Assembly (NCBI RefSeq): GCF_026913205.2
Contig: NZ_CP168151.1
Coordinates: 62,001 to 126,000, forward strand
Origin: Lentilactobacillus sp. SPB1-3
GTDB taxonomy: Bacteria > Bacillota > Bacilli > Lactobacillales > Lactobacillaceae
DNA length: 64,000 nucleotides
Reading direction: 5' to 3'
Part shown: piece by piece, positions 53,896 to 61,537 of the stretch
Layout of the letters: each line of letters starts with the position of its first letter
Numbering within the stretch: the first letter of the stretch is position 1
Notes under the pieces: generated by a model
The model's input: only the letters and a program-made list of their open reading frames with translations
Told to the model about the DNA's origin: nothing
Databases searched by the model: none
Translations under genes and position numbers: made by a program

Positions 53896-55005
53896 ATGAC
53901 TGTAGTTAATGGATACGAACAAAGTGATCGTGAAGAAAAGTTAAATATCATTGATTTGCCATCTTTGGAAGCAGAAGCAAAGAAGATTATCCCAACTGGT
54001 GGTTTTGGTTATATTTCCGGTGGCTCCGAAGATGAATGGACATTAAAGCACAACTCAGAAGCCTTTAACCATGTGCAAATTGTTCCCCGAGCTCTCACGG
54101 ATATGGAAAAACCATCAACTAAGACCAATGTATTTGGATTAGACTTGAGTACTCCAATTATGATGGCACCTGCTGCAGCACAAGGATTGGCTCATGCTCG
54201 TGGTGAAGTTGCCACCGCTGAAGGCGTTGCGGCTGCTGGTGCGTTGATGGCTCAAAGTACTTATTCATCAACTTCTATCGCTGAAACAGCTGCCGCTGCT
54301 AATGGCGCTCCGCAATTCTTCCAACTATACATGAGCAAGGATTGGAGCTTTAACGAGAGCCTGTTAGACGAAGCCAAAAAGGCTGGTGCCAAGGCAATTA
54401 TTCTTACTGTTGATGCAACCGTGGATGGTTATCGTGAAGCTGATATCATTAACAACTTCCAATTCCCAATACCAATGGCTAACCTAATGAAATTCTCTGA
54501 GGGTGATGGTCAGGGTAAAGGCATTAAAGAAATTTATGCCTCAGCTGCGCAAAAGATCAGTGCAGATGATGTTAAGAGAATTGCTGACTACACAGATTTA
54601 CCAGTAATTGTTAAAGGAATCGAATCACCTGAAGATGCTTTGCTTGCGATTGGTGCTGGTGCTAAGGGAATTTATGTATCTAATCACGGTGGTCGTCAAT
54701 TAAATGGTGGCCCCGCTTCATTCGATGTCTTAGCAGATATTGCCAAAGCCGTTAACCACAAAGTACCAATTATCTTTGATAGTGGTGTTCGTCATGGATC
54801 ACACGTATTCAAGGCGCTTGCTAGCGGTGCTGACTTGGTGGCTCTCGCTAGACCAGTTATTTATGGTTTGGCTTTGGGTGGCGCTCAAGGTGTTCAATCA
54901 GTATTTGAAGAATTGAACCATGAATTAGAGATCGACATGCAATTGGCTGGAACTAAGGATATTGAAGCTGTTAAGCATGCAAAATTAATTAAATTACATT
55001 ATTAA
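53896..55005 (+). CDS. L-lactate oxidase-like FMN alpha-hydroxyacid oxidase
   Basis: FMN enzyme (369 aa) of the lactate oxidase/glycolate oxidase family, expected to convert L-lactate and oxygen to pyruvate and hydrogen peroxide. Key segments are GGFGYISGGSEDEWT (active-site Tyr), IMMAPAAAQGLAHARGE, FQLYMSKD, TVDATVDGYRE, VKGIES, SNHGGRQLNGGPAS (catalytic His and Arg) and DSGVRHGSHVFKALASGADLVALARP (FMN phosphate). The alanine pair after the proline in MAPAAA is as in oxidases rather than dehydrogenases. ATG at 53896 after AAGGAG. Related enzymes act on other 2-hydroxy acids. Confidence 0.88.
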   Translation: MTVVNGYEQSDREEKLNIIDLPSLEAEAKKIIPTGGFGYISGGSEDEWTLKHNSEAFNHVQIVPRALTDMEKPSTKTNVFGLDLSTPIMMAPAAAQGLAHARGEVATAEGVAAAGALMAQSTYSSTSIAETAAAANGAPQFFQLYMSKDWSFNESLLDEAKKAGAKAIILTVDATVDGYREADIINNFQFPIPMANLMKFSEGDGQGKGIKEIYASAAQKISADDVKRIADYTDLPVIVKGIESPEDALLAIGAGAKGIYVSNHGGRQLNGGPASFDVLADIAKAVNHKVPIIFDSGVRHGSHVFKALASGADLVALARPVIYGLALGGAQGVQSVFEELNHELEIDMQLAGTKDIEAVKHAKLIKLHY

Positions 55006-55015
55006 TAATGAAGTT

Positions 55016-55053
55016 AAAGGGATGGCCAGATTTGGTCGTCCCTTTTAATTTTT
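55016..55053 (+). terminator. terminator after the lactate-oxidase-like gene
   Basis: AAAGGGA / TCCCTTT with inner TGGCCA...TGGTCG, followed by TTTTAATTTTT. Confidence 0.75.
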
Positions 55054-55110
55054 ATAATTTCACATTTTTTAGTTCTCGCGTTATCGTATTACTAGGAAAG
55101 GTGTGATTTT

Positions 55111-55956
55111 ATGGAGAACAAAGTTCCTTTCGTTACTTTAAATGACGGAATTAAAATGCCAGCGATCGGATTAGGTACTTACCAAATTCGCGGAGGTAGC
55201 GGGGTTAACCATATCTTGGCTGCAATTAAAGACGGTTATACCGGAATCGATACTGCTACTAACTATGACAATGAAGGAGTAGTTGGTCGGGCAATTCAAC
55301 GTTCTGGAGTTAATCGGGCTGATTTATTTGTCACTTCAAAGCTCCCAGGTAAATATCATCGTTACGATGATGCAACCAAGGCAATTCAAGAATCGATTTA
55401 TAGATTAGGATTAGATTATTTAGATTTATTTGTAATCCACTGGCCATTGCCTAAACGAGACCACTATGTGGAAGCTTTCCAAGCAATGATCGATGCTAAA
55501 GAACGCGGATTGATTCGCTCAATCGGAGTTTCTAACTTTGAGCCAGAGCATCTTGACCGATTAAAAGCGGAAACTGGCATCGTACCATCAGTTAACCAAG
55601 TTGAAATACACCCATATTGGAATAATCAACGAATAATTGATGCAGACAATGAACGCGGTATTGTTACAGAAGCTTGGAGTCCCTTAGGCCGTGGCAGTTC
55701 CGCATTACAAGAACCAATTATTCAAGAACTCGCCAAGAAATATGACAAGAATGTTGGCCAAATCATCCTCAGATGGCATGAGCAAAAGGGCATCATTCCA
55801 ATTCCAAAATCAGTTAATTTGAAACATCAACGGTTGAACTTAGAAACTTTTGATTTTAATTTAACTGATGATGAAATGTCTGCCATTGATAGCTTAACCA
55901 AAGACGATGGTCGAATTGATAATCAAGATCCAAATGAATACGAAGAATTCGAATGA
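55111..55956 (+). CDS. aldo/keto reductase
   Basis: AKR5-type NADPH reductase (281 aa), similar to 2,5-diketo-D-gluconate and methylglyoxal reductases. The catalytic set is D and Y in IDTATNYDNEG, K in FVTSKLPG and H in LFVIHWPLP; IPIPKSVNLKHQRLNLE binds the coenzyme phosphate. Family markers GIGLGTYQIRGG-type start and SIGVSNFEPEHL are present. ATG after AAAGG. Single gene with its own terminator. Physiological substrate unknown. Confidence 0.92.
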   Translation: MENKVPFVTLNDGIKMPAIGLGTYQIRGGSGVNHILAAIKDGYTGIDTATNYDNEGVVGRAIQRSGVNRADLFVTSKLPGKYHRYDDATKAIQESIYRLGLDYLDLFVIHWPLPKRDHYVEAFQAMIDAKERGLIRSIGVSNFEPEHLDRLKAETGIVPSVNQVEIHPYWNNQRIIDADNERGIVTEAWSPLGRGSSALQEPIIQELAKKYDKNVGQIILRWHEQKGIIPIPKSVNLKHQRLNLETFDFNLTDDEMSAIDSLTKDDGRIDNQDPNEYEEFE

Positions 55957-55965
55957 TTGTTAGTG

Positions 55966-56005
55966 AAAATACCACTTCTGATTTATACTGAAGTGGTATT
56001 TTTTA
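55966..56005 (+). terminator. terminator after the aldo/keto reductase
   Basis: AAAATACCACTTC / GAAGTGGTATTTTTT around TGATTTATACT. Confidence 0.85.
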
Positions 56006-56020
56006 TTTGGAGGAGTTTAT

Positions 56021-56473
56021 ATGAATTTCTATTCTTATGAATATCTAATGTCTAATCAAGATAATTCAAGATTAATAAAGATCATTGTCTTTGGTTTTCT
56101 GGTTGCTGTTATTGGGGCATTGTTTTTTATGTACCTAAGAAATCGGTTTGAAATCAAGTACAAAGATTTGGGAATTATCTTTGTGACGACGTTATTGTTA
56201 CTATTGGCGATGCAATACAATGATTATAGTAATCTCTTAACTACCCGGAAACAAACGGGGCAAATAACGGGAACTATAAAGGAAACCGCAAACCGATTAG
56301 GAGTTAAACCTAATCAGGTATCGGTTAATTCAACCACGCAAACTGATGGGCTTTTAGTCGACACACCTAAAGGATTTTTCAGAATTGATTTTAACTCTGA
56401 TGGATCTAGTTTCGTTCTAGAAAAAGTCCAGTTGCAAAATCCCAAAATCAAGATAGTTAGGAGACAGTCTTAA
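56021..56473 (+). CDS. DUF3290 family membrane protein
   Basis: Protein of 150 aa with two membrane helices (about 19-39 and 48-65) and a small extracytoplasmic domain (GQITGTIKETANRLGVKPNQVSVNSTTQTDGLLVDTPKGFFRIDF). It matches DUF3290 and overlaps the start of the next gene by 1 bp; DUF3290 and DUF421 genes are regularly paired in lactobacilli and enterococci. Function unknown. ATG after GGAGG. Confidence 0.83.
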   Translation: MNFYSYEYLMSNQDNSRLIKIIVFGFLVAVIGALFFMYLRNRFEIKYKDLGIIFVTTLLLLLAMQYNDYSNLLTTRKQTGQITGTIKETANRLGVKPNQVSVNSTTQTDGLLVDTPKGFFRIDFNSDGSSFVLEKVQLQNPKIKIVRRQS

Positions 56474-57105
56474 TGTTTACTTATTCAGATATTGCCATTA
56501 AGTTAGTCGTTGGTTTTATATTTATCTCAGTGTTAATTAACTTGACCGGTAAAGGTAATTTGGCTCCAACATCTGCGATGGACCAACTCCAAAACTATGT
56601 ACTTGGTGGAATTGTTGGTGGGGTGTTGTACAATCCGGCAATCACTTTAGCTGAGTTTATTACGGTATTGTTGTTGTGGTCATTATTGATTTTAGGAACT
56701 AGGTACCTAAAAACCCATATTCATGCTATCGGAAAGTTCCTTGAAGGTGAACCAATCACCATTGTGAAAAATGGGCAGATTTTGGTTGAGAATTGTTTGA
56801 AGGCCAACCTTTCAGCTAAAGATGTAGATTTCAAGCTGAGAACTGCAGGAGTTTACGATGTTAAAGATGTGAAGCGAGCAATTTTGGAACAAAATGGTAG
56901 TTTGACGGTTCTGAGAAAGGGAGACGGTAGTATTCGTTATCCTGTTGTTGTCGATGGCCAGTTAGATTATGATGTTTTGGACTTAATGGAAGAAGACGAA
57001 GAATGGCTATACGACAAGTTGGGTATCAATGGTCCTGAAGAGATAAAGACAATTTTTATGGCAACTTATCGACATGGTGAGATGACGGTAGTTAAGTACC
57101 AATAA
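56473..57105 (+). CDS. DUF421 (YetF-like) membrane protein
   Basis: YetF-type protein (210 aa): three membrane helices (about 7-25, 38-56, 61-79) and the cytoplasmic DUF421 domain with GEPITIVKNGQILVENCLKANLSAKDVDFKLRTAGVYDVKDVKRAILEQNGSLTVLRK. It is translationally coupled to the DUF3290 gene by a TAATG overlap. The cellular role is not known. Confidence 0.87.
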   Translation: MFTYSDIAIKLVVGFIFISVLINLTGKGNLAPTSAMDQLQNYVLGGIVGGVLYNPAITLAEFITVLLLWSLLILGTRYLKTHIHAIGKFLEGEPITIVKNGQILVENCLKANLSAKDVDFKLRTAGVYDVKDVKRAILEQNGSLTVLRKGDGSIRYPVVVDGQLDYDVLDLMEEDEEWLYDKLGINGPEEIKTIFMATYRHGEMTVVKYQ

Positions 57106-57223
57106 GTACCTGAAATGAAAACTAATCATGCATAGATTATTATTATCTAAATATTCCTCTAATAAACTTTACTTTAACTGACGTTATGTTAAATTTAAAC
57201 CAATATTGATAGGAGGAATTGCT

Positions 57224-57772
57224 ATGTTAATTGCAATAATTGTAATCGTAGTGCTACTAGTAATAGCAGTGATTATGATGTACAACGGATTGGTTCGCCA
57301 AAGAAATTTAGTTGATGAAGCTGAAAGTCAAATCGACGTCCAATTACAACGAAGGGCTGACTTATTACCTAACTTACTCGAAACTGTTAAGGGCTATGCT
57401 GCTCACGAAAAGGAAACTCTCGCCAACGTGACTGCAATGAGAACGCAAATCACTGACCCTAATGCTAGTTTGGGCGATAAGGTTAAAGCTGATAATCAAC
57501 TAACGGAAACTTTGAATCACTTGTTTGCAGTTTCTGAAAGTTATCCTGATTTAAAAGCTAATCAGAACTTTATGAGTCTTCAAGAAGAATTGGCTAACAC
57601 TGAAAATAAAATTTCATTTTCTCGGCAAAACTACAATGCTAATGTTATGGAATTAAACAACAAGCTACAATCATTCCCAAGCAATTTAGTCGCTAAAATG
57701 GGTAACTTCAAGCAAAAAGAATTCTTACAAGTTCCAGAAGCTGCTAAAGAAGTTCCTCAAATGAAATTTTAA
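57224..57772 (+). CDS. lemA: LemA family protein
   Basis: LemA protein (182 aa): an N-terminal membrane helix (MLIAIIVIVVLLVIAVIMMYNGLV) followed by a long helical bundle with RQRNLVDEAESQIDVQLQRRADLLPNLLETVKGYAAHEKETLANV and the family end FSRQNYNANVMELNNKLQSFPSNLVAKMGNFKQKEFLQVPEAAKEVPQMKF. ATG at 57224 behind AGGAGG. It is followed by htpX after 20 bp, the frequent lemA-htpX pairing, which links it to membrane protein quality control. Confidence 0.93.
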   Translation: MLIAIIVIVVLLVIAVIMMYNGLVRQRNLVDEAESQIDVQLQRRADLLPNLLETVKGYAAHEKETLANVTAMRTQITDPNASLGDKVKADNQLTETLNHLFAVSESYPDLKANQNFMSLQEELANTENKISFSRQNYNANVMELNNKLQSFPSNLVAKMGNFKQKEFLQVPEAAKEVPQMKF

Positions 57773-57792
57773 TCAAGGAGATTAGCAGATAA

Positions 57793-58788
57793 ATGGAAAC
57801 GATTAACAAGCAAGTTACACAAAATCGCAGGCGGACATGGTTTGTCTTGGCTGCTTTTCTTGTGATAGTGGCCATTATCGGATTCCTAATTGGTAGTATT
57901 TTTGCTTCGCGTGAAGAGACTTTTGATTGGCAAATTGCGATCTATACAATGATCGGTTTCTTAATTGCAGCATTGATATACTCATTTTTCACTTACATGA
58001 GTGTTACTAATATTTTAATGCGGGGTAGCAATGCAGTTAAGTTGCAAGAATCAGATGATCCGCAGCTGTTTAATATTGTCACCGATTTATCGATGGCTGC
58101 TAATATTCCGGTTCCAGATATCTATTTAAGCAACGAGGAAGCCCCTAACGCATTCGCCACAGGTCGAGATCCAAAGCATGCTGCAGTGGCTGTCACCAAG
58201 GGTTTAAGGACAATGATGAATCGTGAAGAATTAGAGGGAGTCATTGCCCACGAACTTTCTCATATTAAAAATTATGATATTCGAGTTTCTTCAATTACTG
58301 TTGCTTTAACCACCTTTATTGCTGGTGCTGGTACTGTATTGATCATCGCTGGTGCCGGACTGATGAGGAATGCTAGTTGGTTAAGCTTTGGAGAACGTGA
58401 CAGTGATGATAATAAGAGTGGATTAGCAATTGCCATGGGAATGATTGCCTTTGGTGCGATTATTTGGATCGGTGGCTGGGTTGTCAGAGTGATTGGAGTG
58501 CCAATTGCGCAAATTTTGCAACTCGCTGTTTCTAGAGAACGTGAATCACTGGCAGATGTTTCTGGTGTTAACTTAACCAGAGATCCCCAAGGATTGATCA
58601 ATGCTTTAGAAGTATTGAAAAATGATTCGACACCGATGAAGAATGCCGATGCTTCAAGCGCAGCGCTCTACATTAATGAGCCTAAACGCAAAGATGGCAA
58701 GACACCATTCATCAATAAAATGTTTGATACTCATCCACCGTTGGATGACAGAATCAATCGCCTCAAGCGATTACTTGGTGAACATTAA
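57793..58788 (+). CDS. htpX: membrane zinc metalloprotease HtpX
   Basis: M48 peptidase (331 aa) that degrades misfolded membrane proteins. Two N-terminal helices (about 17-38 and 47-70) precede the active site HELSHIKN near residue 152; two further helices and the third zinc ligand glutamate in SRERESLADVSG follow. The end THPPLDDRINRLKRLL is typical. It is in one operon with lemA. Confidence 0.95.
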   Translation: METINKQVTQNRRRTWFVLAAFLVIVAIIGFLIGSIFASREETFDWQIAIYTMIGFLIAALIYSFFTYMSVTNILMRGSNAVKLQESDDPQLFNIVTDLSMAANIPVPDIYLSNEEAPNAFATGRDPKHAAVAVTKGLRTMMNREELEGVIAHELSHIKNYDIRVSSITVALTTFIAGAGTVLIIAGAGLMRNASWLSFGERDSDDNKSGLAIAMGMIAFGAIIWIGGWVVRVIGVPIAQILQLAVSRERESLADVSGVNLTRDPQGLINALEVLKNDSTPMKNADASSAALYINEPKRKDGKTPFINKMFDTHPPLDDRINRLKRLLGEH

Positions 58789-58807
58789 TTATGTATAGTT
58801 AGTAAGA

Positions 58808-58839
58808 GGAATCAATTTATCTAAATTGGTTCTTTTTTT
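58808..58839 (+). terminator. terminator after htpX
   Basis: GAATCAATTT / AAATTGGTTC with an ATCT loop and seven T. Confidence 0.75.
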
Positions 58840-58932
58840 ATTTTTGAATGACTTAATTATTCACGATCACTTTTTTACTTTGGCTATGTGTTATATGCTA
58901 AAAGTATCACCACTTGGGAGGTGTTTGTTTTC

Positions 58933-59097
58933 ATGTCAACAACTGCAATTAAAATAATTGTCGATACCATATTGGCTACCTTAGCATTCATGGATTTATG
59001 GTTCGTTAAGACAGTGTATGTTCAATTCTTGCTACTGATGGTTCTTGTTCTCGCTCAGTGGCTTATATTTAGTAATCTAGATAAAAGAAAGTCTTAG
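58933..59097 (+). CDS. small membrane protein (54 aa), unknown function
   Basis: Not recognised. MSTTAIKIIVDTILATLAFMDLWFVKTVYVQFLLLMVLVLAQWLIFSNLDKRKS: two hydrophobic helices and a basic end. GGGAGG lies 10 nt before the chosen ATG. It precedes a membrane-tethered XRE regulator and another small membrane protein, and the three may be functionally linked. Confidence 0.55.
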   Translation: MSTTAIKIIVDTILATLAFMDLWFVKTVYVQFLLLMVLVLAQWLIFSNLDKRKS

Positions 59098-59185
59098 AGT
59101 GATTTTTAGTTGATACATAAAGAATGACAGGATGTCTGTCTTGTTAGTTAAAGCAATCTATAATACTTTCGTGGTGGGGTGTGAA

Positions 59186-59740
59186 ATGACTGTAAATGAC
59201 ATATCAATTGCTTTGAAACAAAAAAGAAATGAAGCAGGTCTGACACAAGAAATGGTGGCGGATAAATTACATGTCTCTCGTCAGGCAGTTTCTAACTGGG
59301 AAACAGGCAGACATTTACCAGACATAACATTGATTAATCAGCTGGCAAAGTTGTATGACGTTTCTATGGATGAATTAGTGAACCAAAAAAAACATGATAA
59401 AGTTAACCAAATAGGACCGCTTCAAAATAAACTCTATTCGATTTTGATATTTGTTATGTTGATCGTTAGCCGATTGGAAATTGCCTCCACATCAAGAGAC
59501 CTAATAACAATTGATTGTTTAATTCTATTAAGTGTTGGATTATATGTATTCACTTACATTGAAAATGTTCATATTCATCTAGGAATTATTTTTATCAGTT
59601 TGGCGGTGTTTATCATCTGTACATTTGATGCTAGCATTTTGAATGCTTTTGAGTTTCAAACAACTACATTTATGGCAGGAATGGTCTTGCTATGGCAATT
59701 GGTCAGTACGCACCACTACCAAATAAAGGAGTATTCATAA
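59186..59740 (+). CDS. membrane-tethered XRE family regulator
   Basis: Protein of about 184 aa: an N-terminal Cro/C1 helix-turn-helix (IALKQKRNEAGLTQEMVADKLHVSRQAVSNWETGRHLPDITLINQLAKLYDVSMDELV) followed by four short membrane helices (about 82-165). Such fusions are regulators held at the membrane. The ATG at 59186 follows GTGGGGTG; an ATG 18 codons earlier would add an unrelated N-terminus. The next gene begins 4 bp after the stop. Confidence 0.83.
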   Translation: MTVNDISIALKQKRNEAGLTQEMVADKLHVSRQAVSNWETGRHLPDITLINQLAKLYDVSMDELVNQKKHDKVNQIGPLQNKLYSILIFVMLIVSRLEIASTSRDLITIDCLILLSVGLYVFTYIENVHIHLGIIFISLAVFIICTFDASILNAFEFQTTTFMAGMVLLWQLVSTHHYQIKEYS

Positions 59741-59744
59741 AAAT

Positions 59745-59957
59745 ATGAAGTTACGCGTATGGTGGTTGATCAACGTTTTTTGGTTGATAATATTTAGTGT
59801 ATTATCCATAATCATTTTTACTAGAAAAGTTGATGGTGCTGGGATGGTCCAGACATTTTCAACAAGAATGATTTCTTTTGTTGTATTGGTAATTATATTC
59901 GTTGTGATGGTAGTTATTCAATTAGGGTTACGTTTCTTCGTTAAAAAAATCAAATGA
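59745..59957 (+). CDS. small membrane protein (70 aa), unknown function
   Basis: Not recognised. Two membrane helices (about 7-25 and 42-63) joined by a short loop TRKVDGAGMVQTFSTR, with a basic end RFFVKKIK. It follows the membrane XRE regulator by 4 bp. The ribosome site AAAGGAG is 13 nt from the ATG, longer than usual, so expression may depend on coupling with the upstream gene. Confidence 0.6.
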   Translation: MKLRVWWLINVFWLIIFSVLSIIIFTRKVDGAGMVQTFSTRMISFVVLVIIFVVMVVIQLGLRFFVKKIK

Positions 59958-60000
59958 CATCTTCTTTTCCTATTTTGAGGCATTAGATACAAAAAATCAC

Positions 60001-60041
60001 AAAAAGGAAACCATAACAAATCGTTATGGTTTCCTTTTTTT
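60001..60041. terminator. bidirectional terminator
   Basis: AAAAAGGAAACCATAAC / GTTATGGTTTCCTTTTTTT with loop AAATC, between convergent genes. Confidence 0.9.
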
Positions 60042-60045
60042 AAAT

Positions 60046-61017
60046 CTATTTAGCGGGATTAACAATGTAATCAGGAGCTTGTCCCGAAGCTACTTTAACT
60101 GTATTAGATGCGACAATTTCCGCCATGGCATTCCGTGCTTCAGTTGTGGCGTTACCAATGTGAGGTGTAAGGATAACGTTTTTAAGTTCTTTAAAAACAT
60201 CGTCTACTTCTGGTTCATGTTCATATACATCCAAAGCAGCTCCGGCAATCTCGTGGTCTTTTAATGCTTGCAATAGTGCCTTTTCATTGATGAGTGGGCC
60301 ACGAGCGGCATTAATAAACATTGCTGAAGATTTCATCTGTTTGAATTGTTCCTCATCAATCATGTGAACTGAGTCTGGAGTGGCTGGTCTATGAATCGAA
60401 ATTACATCGGCTCGTTTAATCAGTTCATCTTGGGAAACAAATTCTGCTCCCAATTCTTTTTCAGTTGCAGGGTCTAATTGATGACGTTGCGTATAAATAA
60501 TTTTCATATCAAAAGCGTGCATTCGTTTGGCCACGGCCTGACCAATTTGTCCTAAACCAATGATTCCCAAAGTCTTATCCTTAAGTTCAGTCCCTAGGAA
60601 GAATAATGGTGCCCAACCAGTAAATCCAGTGCTTCGCATGAGTTGGTCGCCTTCAACGATTCTGTGAGCTAAACTGATAATCAATCCACAGGTTACTTCC
60701 GCGGTTGAGACTGTTGATACTTTGGGTGTATTTGTAACGGGAATCCCTTTCTTTCGGGCGTATTCTATATCAATGTTATTAAATCCAGCACCATAGTTCG
60801 CAATTAATTTGAGATTTGGCGCAGCATCAATGACTTCTGCATCTACTTGAGTAGAAAGTGGCGTAATCAAGAAGTCCTTATCAGAGATTAAATCAATTAG
60901 GTCTGATTTAGTGATTAGACTTTGTCGATCATCAAAAACAGTTACTGTTAAATTAGCATCTTTCAAAATGTTTAAAGCGGGTTCTGGAATTCTACCGGCA
61001 ATTAATACTTTTGACAT
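60046..61017 (-). CDS. D-isomer-specific 2-hydroxyacid dehydrogenase
   Basis: NAD-dependent D-2-hydroxyacid dehydrogenase (323 aa), similar to glyoxylate/phosphoglycerate-type enzymes. The Rossmann motif is LGIIGLGQIGQAVAKR. The catalytic Arg lies in FINAARGPLINEKALLQAL, Glu in DVYEHEPEVDD and His in LTPHIGNATTEAR. The true start is the ATG at 61017; a GTG three codons upstream lies against the GGAAG ribosome site. Substrate not determined. Confidence 0.9.
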   Translation of the reverse strand: MSKVLIAGRIPEPALNILKDANLTVTVFDDRQSLITKSDLIDLISDKDFLITPLSTQVDAEVIDAAPNLKLIANYGAGFNNIDIEYARKKGIPVTNTPKVSTVSTAEVTCGLIISLAHRIVEGDQLMRSTGFTGWAPLFFLGTELKDKTLGIIGLGQIGQAVAKRMHAFDMKIIYTQRHQLDPATEKELGAEFVSQDELIKRADVISIHRPATPDSVHMIDEEQFKQMKSSAMFINAARGPLINEKALLQALKDHEIAGAALDVYEHEPEVDDVFKELKNVILTPHIGNATTEARNAMAEIVASNTVKVASGQAPDYIVNPAK

Positions 61018-61111
61018 AAAATGCACTTCCCTTATTTTATTTTGTATCCGCTTTAATTATAGCCCCTAAGCGAGTCAAACCGAAATATTAAAAATAAATG
61101 TGAATTTAATG

Positions 61112-61140
61112 TTGACAATTCTTATTAATGCATTTAACAT
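61112..61140 (+). promoter_or_regulatory. promoter of the brnQ leader
   Basis: TTGACA (61112-61117), 17-bp spacer, TAACAT (61135-61140). Confidence 0.7.
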
Positions 61141-61146
61141 GAATGA

Positions 61147-61431
61147 CAATCATTAAGCAAACGCGATGAGAAAGTTTAGTACGACGAATCAACACTGTAA
61201 AGCGAGCTTCGATAGGTGAGAGGAAGCGCAGTGAGTTTGTTGGAATATCTCTTTCGAGCGATGCACCGAAACAAAAAGTAACGTGCATTGGTGGCACCCA
61301 TTATAGTGCTGGCGTATCGCCCAAAGTGGCCGTACGCGAGAGGTGGCACTAGTGATAGTGTCATGAAGATAAGGTGGTACCGTGCAGGTAAAAGCACCCT
61401 TAGTCCAAGTGGATTAAGGGTGCTTTTTTTG
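61147..61431 (+). promoter_or_regulatory. T-box riboswitch, probable isoleucine specifier
   Basis: tRNA-sensing leader of brnQ. The conserved T-box AAGGTGGTACCGTG is at 61371-61384, and the terminator AAAGCACCCTTA...TAAGGGTGCTTTTTTT ends at 61431. Stem I closes with GAAAG (61170-61174) against CTTTC (61251-61255). The specifier loop just 5' of CTTTC reads GGAATATCT, where ATC (61247-61249) is the isoleucine codon. Stem II/IIAB elements fill the middle. Uncharged tRNA-Ile should favour the antiterminator and transport of branched-chain amino acids. The codon assignment is by position and by the downstream gene. This explains the 520-bp gap before brnQ. Confidence 0.9.
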
Positions 61432-61537
61432 TTTCAAATACATATGAAATTGGAGATGGTGATATGGAATCCCAGATCGACATTAGTCAGATTAGAAATG
61501 ATTGGTCGAAAGTTAGTTTTTATAAAGGAGTATGGAA

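Noticed and set aside
56698-56709. A third copy of the MarR palindrome (TAGGTACCTAA)
   Set aside because: It lies inside the DUF421 coding sequence and lacks the full 12-bp match; likely chance.
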